From Sparassis latifolia (taxonomy: Eukaryota; Basidiomycota; Agaricomycetes; Polyporales; Sparassidaceae), in contig CM031561.1 of NCBI GenBank assembly GCA_018466975.1, positions 4,898,001 to 4,962,000 on the forward strand: a stretch of 64,000 nucleotides of DNA, read 5' to 3'. This document shows, piece by piece, positions 11,303 through 22,249 of the stretch (the first letter of the stretch is position 1; each line of letters opens with the position of its first letter). The position numbers were made by a program, and so were the translations under genes. The notes under the pieces are model-generated. The model searched no databases, was not told the DNA's origin, and saw nothing but the letters and a program-made list of their open reading frames with translations.

Positions 11303-13639
11303 TAAGATTATCCTAAATTAATCTATGCACTTACAGATAAGTCTACTTAAAAGTAGCAATTCTCATGAAAATTTGCTACTTATTGATAGAAAAGATTATC
11401 TTTCATAACTGACATCACTGCGAAGGCGCATAGCTCAGGTCGAAGATGATTTGGTGAGAGCAGGGGACAAGATCGAACAGGAGAGAGTTACACGGCCAAC
11501 TTCACAGAGATAAGGTACGTGATATATTGATTGCATGTGCACAGCCAATCTTCAAGACCTGATAGGACTGTCAGAGCTTCCTTCAGAGGATGGGACGGCT
11601 GACGATAGATCATCACTCACCGAGTACACTGAATCAGGTCTGACTGACAACGAACAGCCAAAGAAAAGAGCCCAAAAGAAGGGAGTTCATGCAGACATAG
11701 TCAACACTCATCAAACATTGTCGACTGCTGCTGCTGGTGAGTGGGCAGCAGGCGCCGCTGATGTTCTCAATAAGGCAACTCAGGATGCTAAGTATGTACA
11801 TGACTCCACCACGACTTTTGCCACAGTCCAACATGTTTCTGCGTCCCTATGGGAATTCAAACTTCGGGCTTGGAGAAGTCAAGGACTGGAAGAGGAACCT
11901 TCCCGCATGATGGGGCTCTGCTACCAGAGCTCGTGGTGCCGCTCAAAGGACGCACACCTCAAATGCTCCAGTTGGACAATTGGCGACCTCAACTAGCACA
12001 ATCAATGACCAACAATCTCAGTATCTTCAGATTCAAACTGCCCAATTTGCAAGTGATGATGAGGCGGTTGAGCACTTTGATGTGTTGTCGAGTCTGGAGA
12101 AAGGTTGTGACAAAAGATTGATGAATGCAGTAAGTTTACTTAACCCGAGTGCAAAGAATACAGGCTAAACAGCAAACTGTCACTCCATACTTTTACAGAG
12201 TTTAGTTGAGGTTGATAAGGTGAATCCAGACGAGACACCGTGACCACTACATAGGACTTCTGCTAAACAGGTTCGTCATTCCTATGTGTCAGCTACTCAC
12301 GTTTTTTGGCGATTCACTACTCACTTGAACAGCTGTTGGTTAACACCGAAGATGGATCACAGCCTGAGTTTCAGATGGAGTTTACAGTCAAGCCCTCTAG
12401 TCAGGCACCCTCTAGTCAGGCCGTAGGTGCATCAAGGCAGCAAGTGAAGACTGTGCGCACTACAGAAAATGTATATATGGTGACGTGTTCTTCTCATTTC
12501 AGAACGTGTTGATGTAAAGTCTGCAATGTCAGACTATGGTCAAGGTTGAAGAATCGGAGCAGGAGGGCGATCTCGACCTGAAGACCAAGCCCGCGAAGGG
12601 AAAGAAGAAGAACGTTGACCTTCTCATGGGCGCAAAAGCAGGACAGCGTTGGCTGCATGTATTTCTGCCAACGTTGATGAAATACATGGGAACACTTGAT
12701 AATCCATGGGTAATTGGCGACACCGAGCTTGTTGATGCTCTACAGATAATCTGGAACACTGTCTATCCCCGTCTCTAATATGAAGTTCACCCTGACAATG
12801 ATTGTGCAGTTTTCAATGTGGTACGTCCCCTTGTTTGATTTAATGACAGACTGACTAACTTTTGCGTGACATTCTAGGTGGGACAGCACATTTACGATTG
12901 GTGCTGCGGATTTGGGTCAACCGCGGCTGCAGTTGTCGAACTGTACCTTCAGAAGCATCAATACGATACAGAAGCCAAACGACGTGATGCCGCAATTGAC
13001 TTGGTGCAGAATATGCACTTTGCGTACGACGACGCTGAAGGAGATGATTATCAGGTAAAATCCGAGTTTGTGCTCAGTCCACGTAGTTACTCATTCTACT
13101 CACAGACCTTCAAGTGCCTTTTCCGCGGTGAACTGGTCGCACGAACACTCATCTATCACTATCAGAAAACGAAGGGTGCCATTAATGTTCCAACACTCTA
13201 TGGTAAAGATGGAGATCGGCGTGAAGTTGGGGCGGTTGGTATATCCGCTGTGGCAGTAAGTATTGTAACTTTTTTGTTGTATTGCGATTGTATCTCTGAT
13301 TTTGTTTTAGGTTGAGTGCATACTCGTGTTTTGGCAGACAGGAGCTATCAGGCTCATCAATGGCTGACCTTTCATTCTGAAGATGCAGAACCCGACAACA
13401 GGCATTGAAAGCACTTGGGCGACGCAGTTCAGTGCTGATAACTACGGCAAAAACACAGCTGACTTTGTCCAGTCTGCTGTGGATTCACTTTCAGAGAAGA
13501 AGTTTGTCAAGCTTATGTCAAAGGTTGAGCAGTATACTAAGCCGTCATCACGGTCCTTAGGTCTCCATCACGATCTGATTGAAATTTCCGACGACGAGGA
13601 CTTGAACGTCAATTACCGCAAATGACTGATTGACGCTGA

Positions 13640-14690
13640 GGTGGATTCTGACTAGCGATTACGCCCAGGTGAGTTTATCCTTCATACGTAGTTGTGCCGA
13701 TTTACATTGGATTATAACTTCAGGTTGCTTTGTCCATGAACTAGGACGCATGCGAATGTCAGGTTAATGGTCAACTTTCGTGAACATTTCAAGCTGTCGC
13801 TGGCATCCGTGATGCCTATCAATTTGATTCGGGACTTTCTTCGATCTAGCTATCGGTTTTCTTCAAGGCTCAGGTCATAGTGATCACCTTCACACCTCAC
13901 CCTTCAACTCCATTCTCATGTTGTCCTCTTGTTCATCACTCACATCGCCATTTCATTCATTGCTTACATTGTTACTCATGTTGTTCTCACTTGTATTCAT
14001 TTGCATTGCCCCTTCGTTCATTGCTCACATTATTTCTCGATTCTGTACTTAATCTCTTCGACAAGTTCATGCTTTCTTGGTTTCTAATTACTCGCCTTTA
14101 ATCATACTTACCATTCTTATCCGTGGATTGCCCACCTTACTCTACTTTTGCTTCTGGAGAGTCTCTGATGCTTTGTTGGCTTAAACTTTCTTATATTGCT
14201 TTCAGCCCCTTCAATAAAACCTGCTTTTTCCACTTTTGTGACTTGGAAACCTCTCGGCAAGAAACTTCAGAGCATGAAGAGGAATAAGTAACCTCCAGAA
14301 AAATGGAGAGGGGATCTTCGCGGGTGATCCAGACAAACACAAGTACGTATAAGACCGGAAAAGGACAGCACAAGCAGAAAATAAGACCAAGGATCGCCTT
14401 AAAACTCCTTGAGCAAGGCAAACGGACCAGAGCCGTCAAATTTTCTTGTCTCATCTTGATCTCCTTATTAAGATGGTCAAGACGTGATAAGGAAATTTGA
14501 CTTTTGCTGATGTGAGCTGGGCAAGATCAGCGCCCAGAGGTGGCACATACTCCACGCAACCTGTCTACGTTCGCGATAAATTATCCCTCACCTTCACTTG
14601 CTATGGGCCTCAACTTCAACCCTCTCGCATAACTAACTGGACAGTGTCCATAAGCGTCACCTTCTTTCACCACTCTCGACTCCCACGAAC
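13640..14690. other. Intergenic, no gene recognised
   Basis: About 1 kb with no convincing coding sequence. A pyrimidine-rich stretch at 13.88-14.10 kb repeats degenerate words such as TTCATTGCTCACATT. Short ORFs on both strands show no recognisable motif. Confidence 0.5.
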
Positions 14691-14701
14691 ACGACATACT
14701 A

Positions 14702-15193
14702 ATGGCTATCACAACGTACGGAACCACGCTGGGAAGAGGCTCAGTCAGCCTGACGCACGACGTGATCCTCTACTTTCTCATGTTGTACGTGCTGCCTTTA
14801 TATCTCATTACGGCGAGGAGGTGCTGACCACACGGTAGGTTCATCCCGCCCTTGACAGTATATGTTCTTCAGTAAGTGTCCGCGAACTTCTGTTGATATC
14901 ACCATGTGCAGCTGATGCACTCTGTGACGCAAAATGTGGTCTCAGAGCAAGTACACAGCTTCTCCACTTCCACGCGCATGGGACAACGCTGACACGATGG
15001 GTGCCTTGCAGACTTCTGGATCAACATCCTGCTGTGGATCCTCAGCTGGATCTCTGGCGTGCTGCATGCCTGGTTGGTTATGCTCATTTATATCTCATCT
15101 ATCGTGTTCATTGTCGTTCGTGTGGCGTGCCACGTGCAGGTATATCATTGCACAGTCCGAAGCCATCTAGCCTCGCCCGACTGGAAGTTATGA
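14702..15193 (+). CDS. Pmp3 / UPF0057-like small membrane protein
   Basis: The start at 14702 gives MAITTYGTTLGRGSVSLTHD, then a hydrophobic helix VILYFLMLYVLPLYLIT. After a presumed intron (about 14.83-14.99 kb), a second exon gives GCLADFWINILLWILSW and ISGVLHAWLVMLIYISSIVF, ending ...SPDWKL-stop. The GCxADFWINILLxxLxxxxGxxHAW pattern is the signature of the Pmp3/RCI2 family, small plasma-membrane proteolipids linked to cation homeostasis and stress. The second hydrophobic segment is longer than usual. The exon 1/exon 2 junction is uncertain because the first exon reads CTGACC (stop) soon after ITARRC, so the gene may be damaged. Confidence 0.6.
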
Positions 15194-17022
15194 AGCCAAG
15201 TTTTCCAAGTTCTGGTTCATGAGCATTGTTGTATCCTATGTTTATATCGATTAGTACGTGCCCCGCCCTGTGCATTTTCTGAGTGATAACCACAGCTTTG
15301 GCTGCGAGGTGCATGAGGGTGGCACCGGCAAAATCCAAGACCAGACGTAGGAGGGGAGGGGTCCCACGTGAGCCTTAATGCGCTTGTTGTATACCAAGTA
15401 ATAATGTCACCTAATCCATCCCGAAATGACATTCTTGACACTCTGCTGATCTAGGAATGTTGAAATCATGCAACGCGGTGCGTTTGAACAGTCTTTAAGC
15501 TTGCGGATCACTCTTGGGAACGTTGACTGATGATGTAGAAATACCAGACTTGATGGAGGCTGTGCGGAAAGACCTCCTGCACGCACATCCTGCTGCAGCG
15601 CTGTTGACTCGATGCCCAAAAAGAAGGGAAAGAGGAATGAGGTGGGGTCCGAGGTATGATTCTGTGTGATTTTCCTTGTTCTGTCAGAAAGTGCGGATGG
15701 CTGTCAATCCCCACCTGGCCTAGACGGTGACAGCAGATCACTGCTGGTGACAAGTGCTGACTGCGATGGTGTCGGCATCAGCGAACACGATGTCACTGCA
15801 TTAGAACCTAAAGGTCCCCGGTGTTCTCATCTCGTTACACAGACTCCACCACTCTCACCAGCACTGAGGACCATGCGGTGACATCACTCACTCATGGAAC
15901 TTGAGGTTCTCAGTGTCAAGCAGCTTCCGAAGTGGATATCTGTATATGTTACGGTTAAGGGGAGGGTGACATGATTCAATGTAAAGGACCAGGATGTGGA
16001 CAATGGGTATGTTATTCTCTCTTCTCGTACGTCGAAGCAGATCTAAATGTTGTGATTCATGCCCTCACAGTTCCACTGTGATTGCATCAACGAGCCACCT
16101 GATTCGCGATGATGACTGTGAGCGGAATGCTGGTATGATGGTGCGGAAGCTAAGGAAAAGACAGAAGAGATAATGAGATCCATAATTGCATCGAATAGGC
16201 TACAGATGTCTATAATAAGTACATTTTTGGGCAAACTTCTTGAGGCGCACCTACGATAGATGTAGTGTACCCGGACATAACTGAGTTTGAATTGATATAC
16301 TGCATTTAGACGAAGGACTTACTTGATATGGCGGCAGTGTAACACAACCAAATAAAGCTGTAAGTTGAGGAACCGGCTTGAGCATATTGTGGCTCAAATT
16401 GCGGCTCTTGTGCTCTTTCTCCATGCCTGTATACTACCTGGTAGGCAATTCCAGTGTACGGGCTTAGTGAAGATACTGTTTTCTTATTTTTCTTCCTGTA
16501 ATTCACTCCCAAACTTGTGCAGCAACCAGTTTGCAAAATTTCCATGAATCTATTCAACTCCTTGCCTATATACCACTCATTGGACCTTTGGACTACATGT
16601 AACTTGCTTAATATAATATGTGGAAGTGTGGTGTACAGTATGCAGATTTTTGTCTGACAGATTTACCTGCACTGTTTGGCAAATTTTCTCTCTCTTTAAA
16701 TTAATTTTAATTAATTTAATTAATTTCAGAAGACCACTACATCTATGGCCTGAGTGCCCTTCTTGATGATCATTACTTTATATGGCAGTTTCCCACGGGG
16801 AGGGGGGGAGGGGGTCTCTGCTCGAGGCATTATTACACTTTTCTGACCCCAGGTCTGTAATTCTCATCCTGCCACCCTTGTGGCGAGGTGTCCTGCGTGG
16901 TAATTTACCGCTGAAAATGAGAAAAGGGAAACCCCGCAAGGAAACTAGTGATGTTTTCAGCGACGTGGGTGTACGGTGTTCGGCCTGACATCGTCAAGTC
17001 GAGAACAAGTTGTCGCTCTTAC
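15194..17022. other. Intergenic, no gene recognised
   Basis: About 1.8 kb without a supported gene. It contains an AT-rich TTAATTAA run near 16.70 kb and a G-rich run at 16.80 kb. The short ORFs (for example 15666-15881) are not recognisable. Confidence 0.5.
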
Positions 17023-17258
17023 TAAGGTTGGGCTCAGATCCCTCTAATGTCACGTGCATCGCACTTATCTTGTAAATCTAACTGCATTGGAACAACTGGA
17101 TGGACATCAAATCTTCAAACGATGAAAATTAGTTGCCAAGAATCTCGAAATTTCATCGTTTCTCATTCTTTGAAAGATGCCGGCCCGCGAAGTTTTTAGA
17201 TTTTCAATGTAAGTCTTCTGCACGTGACACCGGATGGTTATGGCTGAGCCCAACCTTA
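17023..17258. mobile_element. MITE with TAAGGTTGGGCTCAG terminal inverted repeats
   Basis: The left end TAAGGTTGGGCTCAG is matched by CTGAGCCCAACCTTA at the right end. Pairing continues imperfectly for about 60 bases (the GTCACGTGCA block occurs in both arms). The outermost TA fits a TA target duplication. At 236 bases it has no coding capacity. Confidence 0.7.
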
Positions 17259-17687
17259 CCTCGAATGTGGTGGTCTGGCCTCATTCCCTGATGTGATGCC
17301 GCGGTGAATGGCTCAAATAGATACATAGTCATAAATAGATCGCAGAAATATATTTTGCTCCCATCTTCGCGTGGTCTCAAGGGCGCGTCGTTCTACTGTG
17401 TGCGCTGCGTTCGGCTTTGCCATTATCGTGCGAAAGCATCTAACTGCCGATTTCACTTTGTAATGTGACATAAATACTCTGAACAAACATACAGGCCAGA
17501 CTCAACAGACATAGGATAGTGGCGGGAGGGAAGGTAGCTACTGGATAGTTGGAAGCAGGAGGAGAAGCCTGAGGGTTATCTACACCCGCTGTACCGAAAG
17601 TCACCAGACTGTGCTGGCTGTAATGGTTTTTTCGATGTCCGACATATTGGTGTCCGGCAGCCTCCGAGGCGGAGCACAGTACGATCG
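17259..17687. other. Intergenic, no gene recognised
   Basis: 430 bases between two MITEs. I see no gene, RNA or repeat here that I can support. Confidence 0.4.
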
Positions 17688-17865
17688 TACTATGCCAGAC
17701 CGTTCAGTCGGCGCACCTCCCTACTCGGCGCACCATATATAGGCAAGAAATATGCATTACGCGAGACCAGATGCCCACGTCCAAGCCCAACGGTGCTCTC
17801 TGATTGGTGGAAACCCTGAAAGTGCCGATTAGGGGGGTGCGCCGACTGAACGGTCTGGCATAGTA
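17688..17865. mobile_element. MITE with TACTATGCCAGACCGTTCAG terminal inverted repeats
   Basis: A near-perfect inverted repeat of about 30 bases bounds 178 bases (left TACTATGCCAGACCGTTCAG..., right ...CTGAACGGTCTGGCATAGTA). The outer TA could be the target duplication. It has no coding capacity. It lies 40 bases upstream of the truncated HARBI1-like gene and may mark its 5' truncation. Confidence 0.75.
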
Positions 17866-17905
17866 TGGCTTGTGAGACTACAGTGACAGGGCATTTATCA
17901 CGACG

Positions 17906-18478
17906 ATGGGAGTTGACGTGGAGACATTCCACTACATCCTCGACTCCGGCTTTGAACTACTGTGGAATACCATCCCTATCCCCCGGAACGATACCAACTT
18001 ACGTGGAGCTCCGCGTCTTGACGCTCGCTCGCTTGATGCCACAGGAGCATTAGGTTTATATCTCCACTATTTCAACTCTACCATGCGCGAAACGAGCCTT
18101 CAGCAGATTTTTGCATTAATTCTGACCACCGTTACCCGCTACCTCTTGTTTGCTGAGAAACTGCTACACCGTGCCCTGAAGAACATGCCGGAGGATTGTA
18201 TTGCCTGGCCACATGATGTGAGGCAATTTGCAGAGTACACGCAGATGATTCAGGTGAGTACACCATAAATTTGTGTCTGAGTCGCTGACATGCTGTTGTA
18301 TTGGTATTGGTCTCAAGGCTCGCCACCCACTTCTAATAGGAGCATTTGGTTCACTGGACGGCTTAAACCTGCCTGTAGAAGTTTCAGGTTCTGATCCAGA
18401 GTTAGAAGATGCAACCTACAATGGCTGGCTACACTCCCACCGAGTGAGTTGTGTTATGGTGTTTGCACCGGATGGTAT
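17906..18478 (+). pseudogene. HARBI1-type (PIF/Harbinger) DDE transposase, truncated
   Basis: It starts MGVDVETFHYILDSGFELLW at 17906, with a helical N-terminal region containing LYLHYFNSTMRETSLQQIFA. After an intron (about 18253-18317), ARHPLLIGAFGSLDGLNLPV and DATYNGWLHSHRVSCVMVFA give the DDE_Tnp_4 fold with its first catalytic Asp (GSLDG). After FAPDG the similarity is lost: the expected NAPGSWHDS region and the VADTAF block with the second Asp are absent. It is truncated at the 3' end and therefore inactive. Confidence 0.8.
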
Positions 18479-18809
18479 CGATTCATCCCTAGTTCGTACT
18501 GACGTCGCTGTGTGCGGTCTAGTACACTCGGATTACTAGTACACTCTGGATTCTCGCGTTCCCATTCACGTTGGCGACAACCCGGCGAGTGCACACGCCT
18601 TTTGTGGCGTCCGATGCCGGGTGCAGCTGCCTATCGTAAGGGTGACCAGCTCCGACCAGCACAAAGTGCGAGCTGGGCAAGCCTGAGTGTGCGCTTGTTG
18701 AATGCAGACGTCGCGTGTAGGTGGATGAGCTCGAGGTTGGTGTAAGTCTGTTCCTGTTCGTGTTTGTATGCGTGATGTCCGTTGTAGCCGCTGTAAAAGC
18801 CGGCACGGC

Positions 18810-19252
18810 ATGAGGCGTGCTTATATTTACCTCCCACCATGACGTAGTTCTCACTGCTGCCGACTCGGACGCGCAGCTGTGGGCTTGCTCAGAAAGCCAA
18901 GATCAGCTGTTGACGCAGCGACTTCCAAGAGCTGCAGAAAAGATTACGATTATGCTGTCGACGACGACGGTGAGTGTGTCTGGTATTTTTCCACATCGTT
19001 CGTTAAATTTTCGATCTTCGATCTTCAGCGCCGATTGTTACAAGTATTTATTTTGCAACTGCAGAAGTTGCACAGTGCGTATGTAGAGGTGCGTTTGTGT
19101 TCGATGCCGACACGCTAGTGGACGAGCAATTTAAGAATACTTACATCGAAGCATCCCGCGAATGTACTGTACCCCCGCGAACTACCAAGTTCGTCTGCCT
19201 CGATCTTGCGGCTCTCTATGAGGATGTCATCGATCGTGGTGAGGTATCATAG
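18810..19252 (+). CDS. Hypothetical protein fragment
   Basis: I do not recognise this. A plausible exon encodes DAQLWACSESQDQLLTQRLP near 18860, then an intron with donor GTGAGT at about 18970 and acceptor near 19028. A second exon encodes IYFATAEVAQCVCRGAFVFD and FVCLDLAALYEDVIDRGEVS-stop at 19252. Codon usage and the clean splice sites support coding potential. The 5' end is unresolved, and the transition from the HARBI1 fragment at about 18480-18800 is unexplained. Confidence 0.4.
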
Positions 19253-19749
19253 ATCTAGAAGATCTGCAGCAGCGGGGAAGCGAATGAGAAATTCGACCAG
19301 TACAGGTGCGAATGTTTCCAATCTTGACTTTATATGCAGATATTTGAGGCTTTAGTTCACGATACATAACACACCGCACGGCTGCACACCGCGCAGACAG
19401 ATAGGAACACACAGTGCTCTGGCACGGCACGAAACTGCTAGCCTGGGCGACTGTGAATTATTACGTGACCTCTGCAGTGCCTGTGCTTGTGTGATAATAA
19501 TATTATCCGCGTGCTTGTCATTGTTCTTTGTGTCCTTGGCATCCTGCCGACTGGATATGCTCACCGCCTTGACGAATGCGCTTGCGGTTGCAATGGGTGC
19601 GCAGTCACGGTGAGCGTACCAATTTTCTGCGATTTGGCGCCGGAATCTACTCGTCTGGGACGTCTTCGAAGGTACTGTCTCGTCGTATTTGTTGCGCGCG
19701 ATTGGCTCCCCCCATACGAGATGGTTCCTTTAGAACCTTTATCCTCGGG
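19253..19749. other. Intergenic, little to report
   Basis: A minus-strand frame (IKVLKEPSRMGGANRAQQI, ending at 19647) could be a further exon of the SNF2/RING gene upstream of it, but no splice sites clearly connect them. Confidence 0.35.
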
Positions 19750-21119
19750 TCAATGACTGCGTCGCACAGACGGGCGGTTCATCAGACGCTTGCCCAGGTG
19801 CTTCTTCAAACGACGCGCGTCCTTTTCTTGCTCATCCTCGTCGTCCTCCACGATGAAGTCGCTCATGTCGTCGCCGTCATCCTCCCCCTCCTCCTCGTCG
19901 ACAATCCACCTATTCTGCAGCTTCCGCATACGCAGCGTGCGGCCAGGCGGCGGCTTGGGCGGCTCGTCGTCAGTGAGGTTGATGACGTCGTCCTCGGCTG
20001 CCCCATCCTCCTCATCGGCCTGCATACTATTCGGGTCGAGCTCCGCGTCTGTGGGTTCGAACGCGCGACGGGAGAAGAGCTTGTGTTTGGAGATCGCACC
20101 ACGGCATGCAGGGCAGGGACGCTCATCGGTCTTGTACTTCAGTTGAGCGTTGCCACTGTCTTGGACGGCAGCGCCGTTGAACACGTCGACTGCGCAAGGA
20201 GTGATGAGTTACGGCGACAGCATAAATATATGGCGACTCACAGATGCAGTCCTTGCAAAAGACATGAGAGCAGGGCGTCACGACTGGGTCGCTGAACGTG
20301 TCAAAGCAGATCGGACACTCTTCGCCTTCGATGGTAGCGTCTGCCGACTGCCCGATCGCGTGACAGCACTCAGTGTCTGTAACACTTCTAACTCGGGGAA
20401 GATCGCTCACTTGCTTCTCGGCCTCCATACGCTGCAGCACGGTCAGCTTGAACTTTGCTTTCATCTTCTCCACGAACTCCGGGGAGACGAGCTGCGCGGC
20501 ACGGCTGAGCTCGTAACGCCGATTGTAGTGCTTGTCGTTGAACTCGGTGGTAGTGATGAATGCATCGTCATCTTTCTCTTGGATAAGTGATGGATGGGAA
20601 CAGCATTGGCGTAGGCAGAGTAGTAACATGAACACTAGATAATGGTTGCATCAGTATGAAATGATCTCCTGACTGAATTTTCGCTTATGAACCTTGATGA
20701 TAGTTCCTATAAGAAAAGAATAAGCCACAAAGTCTTCTTTCCTGAAACATGATAACTCACTTGAGAACAGTGCCCGCACGAAGGGATCTGTTGAAGATGG
20801 CCTGCGATCGACGTTCGACCTATGCACATTCTTTCAGCAAGAACTTCCGGTGCAGTATCACAAATACAAACCATCTTACAAATATCTCGCTCCTCAAAGG
20901 AGAACTCTAGCTTCACCAAATTTAATTCCTTGGAGGGAGCTCGATGAGGTGCTTGCCATCCAACATCTACAGGCTACCATATTAGAGACCGCCAATAGAA
21001 ACACGAATGTCATCACGTACCGTATCTTTCTTTCTGCGGAGTAGCATTGACGCGAAGATGGCTTGCTGATGTTTGGTCGCGTGAGCCGCTGAAGGTACGA
21101 AGCGGAACTCAGCAACAAA
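19750..21119 (-). pseudogene. SNF2-family ATPase with RING finger, fragment
   Basis: Read from 21119 downwards: QAIFASMLLRRKKDT, an intron, LDGKHLIELPPKELNLVKLE, FSFEERDI, VERRSQAIFNRSLRAGTVLK, and MLLLCLRQCCSHPSLIQE. Together these are the end of the SNF2_N ATPase lobe of ULS1/RAD16-like proteins. A RING-HC finger follows (CPICFDTFSDPVVTPCSHVF, then CKDCI; second part RPCPACRGAISKHKLF after an intron). An acidic tail ends RRSH-stop at 19750. Both the Walker motifs of the first lobe and the entire C-terminal helicase lobe are missing, so it cannot be an active remodeller. Exons are bounded by normal GT-AG introns. The 5' limit near 21.1 kb is a break. Confidence 0.8.
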
Positions 21120-22249
21120 TGTGTCTGGCAAAGAGCACCGACATACGTTGCTTCTTCTCATTATTATATATTGGGCAGGCGACGTACGAGCCCGCTTAGC
21201 AGCTGGGTGCCTCTGCGAGATGGGGCCAAGATGCTCGCCATGCAGGTGCAGATACTGGCGAAGTGGTGAGTTCTGATGCAGGAATGGTCAGTTAGATGTG
21301 TTCGAACGGTGAGATCGAGCGGCGATTTTTCTGTCTTTTACATCGAATAGTCCCCCGTTGTAGGCTTATAATACGCCGGCTGACTGCAGGAACGCTGATG
21401 TTTTCGATGTGACCATGGATGTTGGCTCATGACGAGGATGAGGTCGGTTTCTATTTTGCTAACAACGGTTTATGTTCACGCTTCGCGATTCCTGTTCACG
21501 ATTCCCGATGAAATGTATTTCATACACCGCGCTTCAATGAAGGTCCACGTACCACTGATGAATCTTCCAGTTACCGATAGGTGTTGTGTTAAACATCATA
21601 TTCGAAGGCCTAAACTCTTATGTGTGGGAAGCAAGTAACGTGTTGCCACACATAGCTGGTGTGTGCCACATGAAAGCATGCCACGCTGGTTAGATTTGTC
21701 AAAACAGTCTTTAAACTCTACATAACAGACTTTCATGACAATCACCAGGGTTGCCCCTTTCTCCCCGGTACATGGGTGCCAGAAGAAACCACAGTTGATA
21801 TTGCAGACTTTATTTCCACCTGCGCAACTCCCTGCCCTGACAAGATAAATAGTGCCCTATAATCTGTTGAGTACATGCATGAGAAAGGGACAGACCCGAA
21901 GACTCACCATCTTACACCTACCACTCCATGCCGATTTATAAAGGAGAAGAGGAGCTGCAGTGCTGAAGAATACTAAACATCACGCACAGTAGATCAAAAC
22001 GGCTCACGATTAGACTGACCGGTTCCGCATAATCGCACTCGTCCACATGTCCTCAAAGTTTCGACGCAATTCTTCATATCTTTTTTCGTTGGCCGTATCT
22101 CAGGTTTCATGAAGAATGTCAGAAGGATGCGCATATCTATTACCACCGCGGAAGTCAGTAGTAATGGGTGTTATGTTTTGGGAGCACAGTAGACTTACAA
22201 ACTCCTATAAGCCTATGGAAAACCAGTTAGCCCAGAGAAGCTCTTAAAA
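21120..22249. other. Intergenic, no gene recognised
   Basis: About 1.1 kb with scattered short ORFs and no motif I can identify. A possible extra SNF2 exon lies just inside the left edge, near 21.15 kb. Confidence 0.4.

Larger units (their letters stand above)
9209..11413. mobile_element. Long-TIR element with tRNA-like termini, copy 2 (with nested insert)
   Basis: It is nearly identical to the element at 2180-3333. The left arm starts GTCAGTTATGAAAG at 9209 and the right arm ends CATAACTGAC at 11413. A direct repeat ATC flanks it (9203-9205 and 11414-11416; three extra Ts lie between the left ATC and the arm), and excising the element restores the host reading frame, so ATC is the likely target duplication. 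The right arm is interrupted at 10256-11302 by a second element. Confidence 0.8.
8743..13625 (+). pseudogene. Transposon-associated hypothetical gene, split by an element
   Basis: It starts MAKNSTRPIRLHAAPKSEHS at 8743. Downstream pieces read TRTAAEVQAEKDAKAAAEKE (about 9110-9205), then after the insertion SLRRRIAQVEDDLVRAGDKI. They continue with an acidic/Ser-rich region (11.55-11.83 kb), LHVFLPTLMKYMGTLDNPWV (12.65 kb), QHIYDWCCGFGSTAAAVVEL (12.88 kb), RTLIYHYQKTKGAINVPTLY (13.14 kb) and a C-terminal exon ending LNVNYRK-stop at 13625. Removing the element at 9206-11413 with one ATC copy restores the frame as AQRPSLRRRIAQV. Several other frame breaks exist (for example after QST near 9027). 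I recognise it as a repeated family of uncharacterised Agaricomycete proteins that occur near DNA transposons; no biochemical role is known to me. Confidence 0.6.
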
